Shown here: positions 1 to 8,010 of the stretch, in pieces
Layout: each line of letters starts with the position of its first letter
Numbering within the stretch: position 1 is the first letter of the stretch
Assembly (NCBI GenBank): GCA_964512165.1
Contig: CAZEHQ010000101.1
Coordinates: forward strand, 1-14,834
Reading direction: 5' to 3'
Source of the DNA: UBA8231 sp964512165
Lineage (GTDB): Bacteria > Latescibacterota > UBA2968 > UBA8231
Length of the DNA: 14,834 nt
Position numbers and translations under genes: made by a program
The notes under the pieces: generated by a model
Told to the model about the DNA's origin: nothing
Databases searched by the model: none
Seen by the model: the letters and a program-made list of their open reading frames with translations, nothing else

Positions 1-1053
1 CAGCTCCAGGTCGATCCTGCGGATCTCCTTGTAGTCGCTGATCTCATCGGCCACTCCGGGGACGAAGTCCCGCTCGATGTTGTAGGTGAGGACCACCTGG
101 TTTCCCCCGCTGGCCTCAAGGCGGCCCTGTCGACGCACGCCGCCACCCACCAGCGGTCGGATCTCCCGGTGCTCGACTCCGTCGATGAAGATCCGCTCAC
201 GGAAGAGCAGGGCGCCGCCCGTTCCGTCCTCGGGAGAGTCGTCGCTCAGGCGAACCTGGAGACGGCGAACGTTGCCCGCAATGAGGCGCCCCCCCAGGGT
301 CCCCTTGAGGGAGTTGTCCGCCATGTCGATGGAGGTACTCCAGTGGCCGGCGTTGACGTAAGTGGCTCCCATGGTGAGGAAATCCCCCACCTGGGCGGTG
401 CCGCGCAGGCCCAAGACGTTGGTGAAGATGGTACGGCTGGCAGGCAGGTCCTCCCGGCTGATGGCGACGGTGTGGGGGCTGCTGATGCGGGAGGCCAGGG
501 TTGTCATGGCGTACTTGTCGGAGCGGATGTCCCACTGCACGCCGTCGAAGATGGGCTTGGAGAAGGTCATCGGGGTCAGCGTCGTGCGGATGGTCTCCCC
601 AATGGTCAGGGAGGTGTGGAACTGGCCCTTGCTGGCGGAGGAGACGACGAGACGGTTGAACCAGGACCCGAACTCCGGCGCCTTGAAGATGCTGCTGCCG
701 AACTCCCCCGGGTGCTCCTGGCTCCAGTCGTAGACGCGCCAGCCCCGGGTGATATGGTTCCCGTAGATGTCGTAGAACCGGTCCCCCTCCAGGGAGATGT
801 CGGTATAGCGCTGGTAGTGGTCCCTGGCGTAGTTGGTGTACTCCCAGTTCTTCCATCCATACAGGTGGTACAGGGTCTGGGGCAGGTACCACTTCCGCAG
901 GACGGGGGTTACGGTCTCGGGCGAGTTGCGAATCCCGGAAGTAACGTAGGGGTTGAAGAACCCGGCTTCGTAGCCCGAGGGGTCGGCAGGGTGGGCGAAG
1001 AGGAGCGCGGAGAAGGCGATCGCCGTCGGGAGTGTTCTCGCGGCACGGGACAT
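1..1053 (-). CDS. Exported protein, unrecognised family, last gene of the surface operon; 3' end off the left edge
   Basis: Reading back from an ATG at 1053 gives 351 codons with no stop to the edge, so the C-terminus is missing and the full protein is larger. Residues 1-20 look like a signal peptide (Arg at 3 and 6, hydrophobic 10-20, ending LLFA). The rest is rich in Tyr, Trp, Phe and alternating polar/hydrophobic stretches, for example around 130-195 (WFNRLVVSS, then IRTTLTPMTFS, then GVQWDIRSDKY) and 210-240. This would fit a beta-rich outer-membrane or surface protein. I do not recognise the family and assign no function. The start lies 2 bases after the stop of the upstream gene, with no clear Shine-Dalgarno sequence, so translational coupling is likely. 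It has no visible TPNGDG module in the part seen. That the frame is a real gene is well supported by the unbroken length, the signal peptide and the operon position. Confidence 0.85.
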   Translation of the reverse strand, partial: MSRAARTLPTAIAFSALLFAHPADPSGYEAGFFNPYVTSGIRNSPETVTPVLRKWYLPQTLYHLYGWKNWEYTNYARDHYQRYTDISLEGDRFYDIYGNHITRGWRVYDWSQEHPGEFGSSIFKAPEFGSWFNRLVVSSASKGQFHTSLTIGETIRTTLTPMTFSKPIFDGVQWDIRSDKYAMTTLASRISSPHTVAISREDLPASRTIFTNVLGLRGTAQVGDFLTMGATYVNAGHWSTSIDMADNSLKGTLGGRLIAGNVRRLQVRLSDDSPEDGTGGALLFRERIFIDGVEHREIRPLVGGGVRRQGRLEASGGNQVVLTYNIERDFVPGVADEISDYKEIRRIDLEL

Positions 1054-1055
1054 GG

Positions 1056-3362
1056 CTAGTAGACCAGTCCGATCAGCCGGTGGACGACCTGGTCTCCCGC
1101 ATCGGCGTCGATGTGGACCCTGCAGACGTAGGTCCCGGGGGGCATGAGGCGGCCCATGCTGTCGGTGCCATTCCAGCTGTATCCGCCGTCCACAGGCTCC
1201 AGGGCCGTGGCGCGGGACCCGGAGAGGGTGAGGATCTCCACCGTCGGCGCCCGTTCGACCTTCACGACCGTGAGGCGTATCGAGACCTCATCATTGATGC
1301 CGTCGCCGTTCGGCGTGCAGATCCCCGGAGTGATCTCCAGTTGTCGTATGAGTGCCGGGCCGTCGGCGATGGCGGGAACGTAGACGATGGCAGCCTCTGG
1401 ATCCTCCGGCTTGACTCGCTGAGACGCATCCCGCCGGGAATCGCCGACCCAGGAGTCGAAGGAAGTGACGGCGGCGTAGAGGCGCGTACGGAAGCGGACC
1501 TCCACCGAATCGTCTCTCACGAACCGAGGCAGCTCGACCTCCAGCGAGTCCCCTGTCATCCGCGACCGGGCATCCTCTACCTGGCGGCCCCCGATCCATG
1601 CCGACACCTCCTGGGCCGGCGAGGGCAGGCGGATGGCGATACGGTCGAAGCCGTGGTCCGATCGCTGAGACAGGGGGCGGATCAGGTACGAGAACTGCGT
1701 CAGCGAGTCCAGCGGGGCCTGCCGCGGCAGGATACGGCCCGAGAGGCCGCCGCTGATCAGCGGATCATCGAAGAACAGAGAGATGGAGCGCAGAATGGGA
1801 GCCACCTCGGGGTCCTCCGTGGAGAGGGTGGCCTGGAGTTGGACGTAGCGGGTTGGGTTGGGCGACAGGAACTCCTTCCCGGAGTCGAGGTAGACGGGGC
1901 TCCAGCCGCTCCAGTCCGTGCCAGCTCGGGTGATCTCCTCCGCGGGGAGCTTCAGGCGGCTCGGCAGGCTGCGCCACAGCTCCTCCGGGATCCGCACGCC
2001 GGCGGTGTTGTAGTAGTTGGTCTCCACCTCGAAGAGCTGTCCGGTGCGAGAGCGAACCTGCACCGCGGTGCCGGGCGGCAGATCCGCGTCCCATTCGATA
2101 CGCCGGATCTCCTTCAGGCGGCCCAGGTCGATGAAGGGCGAGGCCATCTCCGCGCTCGCCGGGTACCCTTCGCCGAAGAGCATGATGTCATACAGGAAGT
2201 TGGTGTGGCCCCTGTCCGTGTCCAGGTGATAGAACAGGTGGCGTACCTTCCGCCGGGGGAAGTGGAAATCGAACTTGTACTGGCGAGGGGTTCGGAGGTT
2301 GGTGACATGGGACAGGAGGCGGTAGTCGAGGTCGCTCTGCACGCGTTGCTTCGTGAGGCCGCTGGCCACCTCCCCACCGGAGGTGTAGATCGCAAAACCA
2401 TCCACGGGGGTGTTGCGCCAGCCGGTGTCGAAGGGGGGCGGGAGGTCGACGAGGACCAGCTGGTCCAGCCAGAACGTGGCTCCCAGGTCCCACTCGAACC
2501 AGTGGCCCTGCAGTTCCCAGTCGATGACACTCCAGTCGTACTTCACGGCGACGACCGACCATCTCGTGTTCATGTCGGCATCGAAGATGGCGCTGCTGTT
2601 GCTCTCGTCCGCGCCGACCACGATCGAGCCCCCCCGTTCACGGGTGAAGAGGGCGACGTTGTCTCCTAGGGCGTCCACCTCGATCTCCGCGATGGCCCCG
2701 TCGGGCTGCGGGGACTCAACGAGGAAATAGACGTACTGAACGAGAGCATGGCCCAGGGTGTCCGCCCCGGAGAGATGCTCGCCCGTGGCCTCGCCCGGAT
2801 CGATGGTCCGCAGGGGGAACTCGAGGACTCGGTCGACATTGGGCTCCGTCGTCCCACCAACCCGCGTGTACTCGAAGAGGTCCCTTCCCCCGACGACGCG
2901 GGAACCATCGCTGATGTAGACCGAAAAGCTGCGGAAGGGGCGGACCTGCTCCGTGTCGGCGAAGACGAGGCGCAGCCTGGTGGCCAGCACGGCCCTCCCC
3001 AAGTCGATCTGCAGCCACCAGTTGTCCAGTGGTTCGTCGGCGGCCGCCTGCCAGTAGGTGGTCGAGTCGCCGTCGATCGCCCGCCAGGCACCGGCCTCGT
3101 TGGACCCCGCCTCGTGAAGCCCTCCGCGCACCAATCCTCCCAGGTCCTTGCTCTCGTGCTCGAACTGGTTGGCGTCGGCGACGGCGTTGATACCACGACG
3201 GAACCAGTGCAGACCGGCCCCGCCGTCATCCCTCAGTTCGACCACACCAGGAGGATAGGTCCAGCCCTCCCAGGCATTCCTTCCACGGATGTGGATCTCC
3301 CCGGCCACGGTCAGGGCCGGCGGCAACAGGAGAAGCAGGACGAGGAGGACCAGGCGGGTCAT
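1056..3362 (-). CDS. Exported discoidin-like / FlgD-CHU_C-like surface protein, paralogue 3 (768 aa)
   Basis: The start is the ATG at 3362, 2 bases after the preceding stop. The frame continues upstream, but that extension overlaps the neighbour and lacks a signal peptide, whereas this start gives a classic one (MTRLVLLVLL, cleavage near 21). Residues about 85-230 resemble an F5/8 type C (discoidin) domain, with AIDGDSTTYW and then WWLQIDLG. A second discoidin-like unit spans about 245-398 (AIFDADMNTRW, then WFEWDLG). It ends in the family signature FGEGY (396-400), followed by IDLG. A beta module lies at about 408-535 and another at 545-675. The C-terminal FlgD/CHU_C-like Ig domain (679-768) has CTPNGDGINDE, a WNGTDSMG turn, MPPGTYVCRV, and ends in VY. 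Two Cys in that domain could pair. It is the largest of three tandem paralogues because of the extra discoidin-like unit. Discoidin domains often bind glycans; the ligand here is unknown. Confidence 0.88.
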   Translation of the reverse strand: MTRLVLLVLLLLLPPALTVAGEIHIRGRNAWEGWTYPPGVVELRDDGGAGLHWFRRGINAVADANQFEHESKDLGGLVRGGLHEAGSNEAGAWRAIDGDSTTYWQAAADEPLDNWWLQIDLGRAVLATRLRLVFADTEQVRPFRSFSVYISDGSRVVGGRDLFEYTRVGGTTEPNVDRVLEFPLRTIDPGEATGEHLSGADTLGHALVQYVYFLVESPQPDGAIAEIEVDALGDNVALFTRERGGSIVVGADESNSSAIFDADMNTRWSVVAVKYDWSVIDWELQGHWFEWDLGATFWLDQLVLVDLPPPFDTGWRNTPVDGFAIYTSGGEVASGLTKQRVQSDLDYRLLSHVTNLRTPRQYKFDFHFPRRKVRHLFYHLDTDRGHTNFLYDIMLFGEGYPASAEMASPFIDLGRLKEIRRIEWDADLPPGTAVQVRSRTGQLFEVETNYYNTAGVRIPEELWRSLPSRLKLPAEEITRAGTDWSGWSPVYLDSGKEFLSPNPTRYVQLQATLSTEDPEVAPILRSISLFFDDPLISGGLSGRILPRQAPLDSLTQFSYLIRPLSQRSDHGFDRIAIRLPSPAQEVSAWIGGRQVEDARSRMTGDSLEVELPRFVRDDSVEVRFRTRLYAAVTSFDSWVGDSRRDASQRVKPEDPEAAIVYVPAIADGPALIRQLEITPGICTPNGDGINDEVSIRLTVVKVERAPTVEILTLSGSRATALEPVDGGYSWNGTDSMGRLMPPGTYVCRVHIDADAGDQVVHRLIGLVY

Positions 3363-3364
3363 CT

Positions 3365-5320
3365 TCAGTAGGCGACGGCCAGAGGATGGGTCCGGACGCG
3401 CGTACCGCCGTCGGTGGTCACGGCGACGCGCACCAGGTAGAGTCCCGGCGGCACGAGCCTGCCCGAGGCGGTCCTGGCATCCCACCCGTCGGTGTAGGGG
3501 CCGCGGCCACGCGGCTCCGAGGCAAGGGTTCGGAGGTGGTTGCCGGCGAGGTCATGGATGTCGACCTCCACGTGGTTGGCGGTGATCCCGAAGAGGGTGA
3601 AGGCGATGTGGGCGGTGTCGTTGCGGCCATCGCCGTTCGGGGTGATCACCGATGGCGCCGCCCGCAACGGCGACAGAACCGCCACGGTGGCACTGGGCGC
3701 AAAGACGCGGGTGTCGTTCGTGGACACATCGGGGTTCGCGTCTCCCGGGTCGACGGACTGGGGCAGGGAACCCCGGGTCGACGAGATCTGGGCCAGGAAG
3801 TCGGTGCTGTAGTCGAAGACGCTGGCTGCGAAGATGAGGCGCACGGGCGGGTTGTGGTCGGCCGTGACCGCGTGGGACGGGAAGTAGACGATGAGCGTTG
3901 TTCCCCTGTTGCGCACGGAGTCGGGGGTTACGGCCGCGGCCGCGACTTCCAGGCCCAGGAATCGGCCTGGAGATGCCAGGGCGAGGCGGACGGCATCGAA
4001 CCCCGCCTGGTCGGGAGAGTCGAAGCTGGCCCGGAGGTCATAGGTGAAGGCTCGCTCCTGGCCCGCCTCGACCTCGACGGTGCCCCCCGGGGGACGGGGC
4101 AGGTCACGCAGGGCCACTTCGCCCACCACGTGGTGGGCGAGGAGGGGAGCGTACTCGATGACGAGGGAGTCGAGACGGCCATAGGTGAATGTGTCATCGC
4201 TCCCCAGACGCCACCGGAACTGGAGGAAACGCCGGCCGTCGGGCGAGTGGACCGGGTCGCCGGAGGTCGTCTGCGGCGCCGACCAGAAGCTCCAGTGGTC
4301 CGTGTCCTCCGTGACGGCGCCCTTTTCCCCGGGGCGGCCCTTGGGAGAGCTCGGCGCCCGGCTCCACTCCGCCTTCGTCACCTCACGCTGTCTGCCGATC
4401 TCGGTGATGACGTGGTAGGCCATCGGCGTATCATCGGTTCCGGTTCGAGTCTCCATCGACAGGCGCACGTGATCATGTGGAGCCGGCCGGGGCGCCGCCT
4501 CCACGTCTTCCTTCCGGAGAGCCGACAGCCCCCACAGGGCGCGGCCGAAGTTGACGGGCCGGCCCAGGTCGATCACCTGCGAGACATACCGCGTCTCGGA
4601 GGGGAAGCCCTCGCCGTAGACTTCGACCTCGGAGAGGAAGCCGCCCTGAGGGAAGGCGAGGCGGAGGAAGCGCAGCGGCTGTGTGGGAAAGGAGACCTCG
4701 ACGACGCGTCGGTTGTTGACGGGCCGATTCTCCAGGAGGATCGGATACGTCCCGGGCCTGTCCGGTCCCAGGAGGAGGTACTCAAGGGGGAGCAGGGCCG
4801 CCGAGATCTCGAAGGCTCTCGGGAACTGGTCCCTCACGAGTCCCGAACCGACGCCGGGGACCTGTCCTTTCTCCGGCGTGATGAAGAGGATGCGGTTGAG
4901 GGGCAGGGGCATGGCCAGATCAAGCTGGATCAAGCCGACGGACCTGGGTCCCAGCAGGTCGCCATCGACGAACTCTCCCCACCCGGAGGCCCAGGTCCGG
5001 TCGCCACTGTAGTTGCGCGGGTGGAACCCGAGCCTGAAGTCTCGCACGCTGGTCCCGAACTTGTCGAAGGCCCAGTCCATGCCGAAGACGTTGCGCAGCT
5101 GACCCCCGCTCCCCTTGGGGCCTACGAGGAGGTTCTCCTGCGGATCGAGTTCACGCGGTTGCGCGCTCCCTTCTACATCGGTGAAGACGAGCCCCACGGC
5201 GGCCTCGGAGAGGGCCTCCCACGAAGCCCCTCCCGAGCCGACGACGAGACGCTCGACCTGCGTCCAGCCGGCGGCGGGGGCCAGGAGCGAAACAGCCAGA
5301 ACGGATCGCAGGCAATTCAC
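3365..5320 (-). CDS. Exported discoidin-like / FlgD-CHU_C-like surface protein, paralogue 2 (651 aa)
   Basis: GTG start at 5320 with a GAGAGG ribosome site 7 bases upstream that overlaps the preceding stop. Residues 1-20 form a signal peptide. The mature N-terminus carries VVGxxGxSWE, shared with the neighbouring paralogue. A divergent discoidin-like region spans about 90-237 and ends in the signature EVEVYGEGF (231-239), followed by VSQVIDLG. A beta module follows (about 255-392, with RTGTDDTP near 292-299 and FLQFRWRL near 365-372). Next is a region at about 395-550 with FTYDLRASF, GFDAVRLAL and IVYFPSHAVT, alignable with the next paralogue. The C-terminal Ig domain (558-651) has VITPNGDGRND, HDLAGNHLRTL, VPPGLYLVRV and ends in VAY. 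The gene sits 11 bases downstream of paralogue 1 and 2 bases upstream of paralogue 3, so the three are surely co-transcribed. Role inferred: structural or glycan-binding surface subunit. No catalytic motif was seen. Confidence 0.88.
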   Translation of the reverse strand: MNCLRSVLAVSLLAPAAGWTQVERLVVGSGGASWEALSEAAVGLVFTDVEGSAQPRELDPQENLLVGPKGSGGQLRNVFGMDWAFDKFGTSVRDFRLGFHPRNYSGDRTWASGWGEFVDGDLLGPRSVGLIQLDLAMPLPLNRILFITPEKGQVPGVGSGLVRDQFPRAFEISAALLPLEYLLLGPDRPGTYPILLENRPVNNRRVVEVSFPTQPLRFLRLAFPQGGFLSEVEVYGEGFPSETRYVSQVIDLGRPVNFGRALWGLSALRKEDVEAAPRPAPHDHVRLSMETRTGTDDTPMAYHVITEIGRQREVTKAEWSRAPSSPKGRPGEKGAVTEDTDHWSFWSAPQTTSGDPVHSPDGRRFLQFRWRLGSDDTFTYGRLDSLVIEYAPLLAHHVVGEVALRDLPRPPGGTVEVEAGQERAFTYDLRASFDSPDQAGFDAVRLALASPGRFLGLEVAAAAVTPDSVRNRGTTLIVYFPSHAVTADHNPPVRLIFAASVFDYSTDFLAQISSTRGSLPQSVDPGDANPDVSTNDTRVFAPSATVAVLSPLRAAPSVITPNGDGRNDTAHIAFTLFGITANHVEVDIHDLAGNHLRTLASEPRGRGPYTDGWDARTASGRLVPPGLYLVRVAVTTDGGTRVRTHPLAVAY

Positions 5321-5327
5321 GACGGGG

Positions 5328-5333
5328 CCTCTC
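5328..5333 (-). promoter_or_regulatory. Ribosome binding site GAGAGG deciding a GTG start
   Basis: On the minus strand GAGAGG overlaps the TGA stop of the upstream paralogue and lies 7 bases before the GTG at 5320. It is the main support for the GTG start of the 651-residue protein, whose next residues form a signal peptide. Confidence 0.6.
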
Positions 5334-7242
5334 AGTACGCCACGTTTACGGCCCGGAACCTGTGCTCCGCACGCGCCGCGGCATGTACCGTCACCCCGAG
5401 GAGATAGACCCCGGGGGGCACGGGGGTGCCCCGCGCGTCGGTGCCGTCCCAGCTCCGGGAGTGACTCCCGGCTGAGAGCTCCCCGCTGTACAGGTCCCTC
5501 AGCTTCCTCCCGGAGAGGTCCTGGAGTGAGATGGTCACTGGCGTCTCCTGCACCAGATGCAGAAGGTCGAAGGAGAGCGTGGCCTGATCGTTGCGTCCGT
5601 CTCCGTTGGGCGTGATCACCGAGGGCGTGAGATCCACGGAGGGCAGAAGACGGTCCGCGTCACCGGCGAAGATCACCAGGAGCTGGTCGGTGCCCACGCT
5701 CTGGCTGGCATCTCCGCCGACGATGATCTGGGGCAGCCGTCCCTGGGTGTCCAGCAGCTGGCCGGAGAACAGGGTGCCATAGACGTAGAGCTGCGTGGAG
5801 AAAGTGATCCGCAGACGTTCGTCGCGACCCCGGGTGACCCGGTGAGAGGGGAAGTAGACGCGCATCCCGGAGGGCTCGAGCCGGACGCTGTCGGGGGCCA
5901 CCGTCGTCGCAGGATCCCCCATCTCGAGCTCGAGGAAACGCGGCTCGGAGGGCGTGGCGATGCGGATGCCGTCGAAACCGCTTGCCGGGCCGGCGCCCAG
6001 GTCGGCGCGCACGTCGTAGGTGAAGGCCGTATCCACGCCGGCGGGAACGGCGGCGATGCCTTCGGCGGGCGTGGGGTCGCTCAGCAGGGCGATCTCTGCC
6101 AGGGCCTTCAGGGCCAGAGGGGGAGAATAGGTCAGCCAGAGCCGGTCTACCTCCATGGCCTCGGCCGTCGTGCCCTCGAAGAACAACCTGAACTGGAAGT
6201 AGGATCGCGGCCCTGGCAGCTCGAGGGGAACGGTGTATTCCCCCGTGCCGGCCGCGGTGAGCGGCTCCGTCCAGGGCGTCCAGTTGACCAGGTCGGGCCG
6301 CACCGGTCCCTTGAGATCCTGCTGCAGGCCTTCGTAGACGGCTGCCGAGACCTGCTCCGTCAGTCCCTCCTCGCGGTCGACGATCTGGTAGTAGTCGAAG
6401 GGGGTGTCATCCGCACCGTTGCGCAGCTGGGCCGAGACCGCGACTGGGGCCTCGGGACCGGCACCACCCCCGACGGCGGCGCTGCCAACCCGGGACGTGC
6501 GGATCGCCAGGGACCCGAGATTGGCGGCCCCGGGGAGCTGGATCAGCTTGGACACAAAGCGGCCACGAGGCACGTAGCCTTCTCCGAACACCTGGATTTC
6601 CCCGAGCTCGAAGGGATTGGATGACAGCACACGGAGGCGAAGGAAGCGCAGGAGCTGGCCGGGGAAGTCGGTGCTCACCAGCCACTCACGGTTGAGATCG
6701 ACTCGCTGCAGGCTGCGGTAGACAGGTGTGTCATCGGCATGGTAGGTCCGGCCATCGCTGATGGCGAGCTCGAAGGAACGGATGAAGTCATCCCGCGCCT
6801 GCGGGCTGGGAAAGAACACGATCCGGCTGGCCGGATAGGAGGCGCCAAGGTCCAGAAAGAAGATCCGGCCCGTCTGGTCCACGCCGAACCCCCTGAACTG
6901 ATCGGCCGTTCCAGTCGTGCTGTCCCCGTCGACGATGACTCCGGGGGATCCCGCCACGGCGGCATTGTTCCAGACGTGTCCCTGGCCGGAGGCGACGTAG
7001 TCTCGAGGTGCGCCTTCGGTCCATTGGACCGTCAGGACGAGGTTGTCCTGCAGGGTGAAGCTCCCCGGGCCGAGGGCCGACCTTGGTCTTGTGACCAACC
7101 CCCCCCTGGTCTGCGCCTGGGACTCCCAGCTGAGCCCCGTGTCGCCCACGACCCAGGTCTGCGCGGCTCCCGGTGCGGGCAGGAGCGCGGCCAGGCTGAC
7201 GGCCGTCGCCGCCAGGGCGCGGGCTACGCCGAAACGCCTCAT
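5332..7242 (-). CDS. Exported discoidin-like / FlgD-CHU_C-like surface protein, paralogue 1 (636 aa)
   Basis: The ATG at 7242 overlaps the stop of the lipoprotein gene by 4 bases (ATGA). Residues 1-28 are a signal peptide (MRRFGVARAL, cleavage after GAAQ). The mature start carries VVGDTGLSWE. A discoidin-like region spans about 100-222 (VIVDGDSTT, RIFFLDLGASYPASRI, SFELAISDG) and ends in EIQVFGEGY (215-223), followed by VSKLIQL. The beta module at about 240-375 has RNGADDTP, WTPWTEP and YFQFRLFFEG. The region 376-540 has FTYDVRADL, SGFDGIRIA, RVYFPSHRVT and ITFSTQLYVYGT. The C-terminal Ig domain (541-636) has SVITPNGDGRNDQ, LQDLSGRKLRDL, SWDGTDARG, VPPGVYLLGV and ends in VAY. Most of its length aligns by eye with the next gene, so the pair is a tandem duplication. 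The FlgD/CHU_C-like domain is known as a C-terminal module of exported proteins in FCB-type bacteria. Export by a type IX system is not shown. Confidence 0.88.
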   Translation of the reverse strand: MRRFGVARALAATAVSLAALLPAPGAAQTWVVGDTGLSWESQAQTRGGLVTRPRSALGPGSFTLQDNLVLTVQWTEGAPRDYVASGQGHVWNNAAVAGSPGVIVDGDSTTGTADQFRGFGVDQTGRIFFLDLGASYPASRIVFFPSPQARDDFIRSFELAISDGRTYHADDTPVYRSLQRVDLNREWLVSTDFPGQLLRFLRLRVLSSNPFELGEIQVFGEGYVPRGRFVSKLIQLPGAANLGSLAIRTSRVGSAAVGGGAGPEAPVAVSAQLRNGADDTPFDYYQIVDREEGLTEQVSAAVYEGLQQDLKGPVRPDLVNWTPWTEPLTAAGTGEYTVPLELPGPRSYFQFRLFFEGTTAEAMEVDRLWLTYSPPLALKALAEIALLSDPTPAEGIAAVPAGVDTAFTYDVRADLGAGPASGFDGIRIATPSEPRFLELEMGDPATTVAPDSVRLEPSGMRVYFPSHRVTRGRDERLRITFSTQLYVYGTLFSGQLLDTQGRLPQIIVGGDASQSVGTDQLLVIFAGDADRLLPSVDLTPSVITPNGDGRNDQATLSFDLLHLVQETPVTISLQDLSGRKLRDLYSGELSAGSHSRSWDGTDARGTPVPPGVYLLGVTVHAAARAEHRFRAVNVAY

Positions 7243-7994
7243 CGGCCCCGAGCCGAGAGGGACGCCGGCGGCTGATACCCCTTGTAGACCTCCCGGCGGA
7301 AGTGGAAGGCAAGGCCCATCTCTTCCACGGGTTCGTCGCGGTAGTCGAAGCGCAGCGCGATGCGGCGCAGGTGAACCGTGAATTCCACTACGTCCGGGGG
7401 CAGCTTGGGAAAGACGATGAACCGGGATGTCTCCTGTCCGCTGAACAGCATCTCGCCGGAGTAGAGCGTGCGGACGAGGATGTCCTGGCGCTCCTTGAAG
7501 CGCAGGAAGGCGTTGCCTGCGTAGCCCTGGATGTGGGCATGGTAGTATTCCAAAAGCTCCGGCAGCTTCAACGCCGCGTACCGACGGTAGCTGCTGGTGG
7601 CCGAGGCGAGCTCTATGGCGTCCGGGTCCACCCGGACCTTGGGGTAGGCGTAGTTCGTGATCTCGAGAAGGAAAACGGTGTACTTCGGCGGGGTGAAGGA
7701 TTCCCCAAGGGGCCGCCAGTCCCCGTAGGTATAGGGATTCGTGGAGAGGGGACCCTGCTGGGAAGGGAGGGGGAACTGGCGGTTCAGCGCCTCGTCCGGC
7801 ATCGGCCTGAGGCCGATGTCAAGACGTTCATAGCTGTAGGTGACCGAGCCGTCGTCTCCGACGACCATGTTCGCCGACTGACGTCCTTCGGGAAGGGGCT
7901 GGACGGGACCGGCGAAGTGCCGCCCACACCCAACCGCCAAGAGGACGACGGAAACCGCGAGCCCGGCGTGGCGCAACCTTCGTTCTCCGGCCAC
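7239..7994 (-). CDS. Outer-membrane lipoprotein of unknown function (251 aa)
   Basis: GTG start at 7994. Residues 4-22 are a lipoprotein signal and the lipobox A-V-G-C puts the lipidated Cys at 23; the -3 Ala is tolerated but not the commonest residue. No good Shine-Dalgarno lies before the GTG, yet no other start precedes the lipobox. After a flexible stretch (24-60) comes a compact region about 104-240 with YTVFLLEITNYAYPKV, LPELLEYYHAHI, SGQETSRFIVFPKL and VEFTVHLRRIALRFDYRD. The alternation suggests a beta sandwich, somewhat like the Ig-like lipoprotein domains in which a FPKLP-type loop precedes a final strand pair. I do not recognise the family. The gene follows a hairpin (8011-8039) in a 56-base gap and overlaps paralogue 1 by 4 bases (ATGA). 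A natural guess is an anchor or assembly factor for the downstream surface proteins. Confidence 0.83.
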   Translation of the reverse strand: MAGERRLRHAGLAVSVVLLAVGCGRHFAGPVQPLPEGRQSANMVVGDDGSVTYSYERLDIGLRPMPDEALNRQFPLPSQQGPLSTNPYTYGDWRPLGESFTPPKYTVFLLEITNYAYPKVRVDPDAIELASATSSYRRYAALKLPELLEYYHAHIQGYAGNAFLRFKERQDILVRTLYSGEMLFSGQETSRFIVFPKLPPDVVEFTVHLRRIALRFDYRDEPVEEMGLAFHFRREVYKGYQPPASLSARGR

Positions 7995-8010
7995 GGCTGG
8001 AGAGGGTACG

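Noticed and set aside
1032..2669. 545-codon plus-strand frame opposite paralogue 3
   Set aside because: Antisense shadow with no motif, crossing the boundary between two well-supported minus-strand genes.
3363..3485. Upstream start for the 768-aa paralogue
   Set aside because: The extension is Arg-rich, overlaps the coding end of paralogue 2 and hides the clear signal peptide starting at 3362.
3386..5407. 673-codon plus-strand frame opposite paralogue 2
   Set aside because: Antisense shadow. The minus-strand product has a signal peptide, the GEGF signature and the TPNGDG module.
1056..7242. Type IX secretion cargo assignment for the paralogues
   Set aside because: The C-terminal module resembles FlgD/CHU_C-like Ig domains, but no sorting machinery gene is in the window and the conserved end is not a diagnostic signal.
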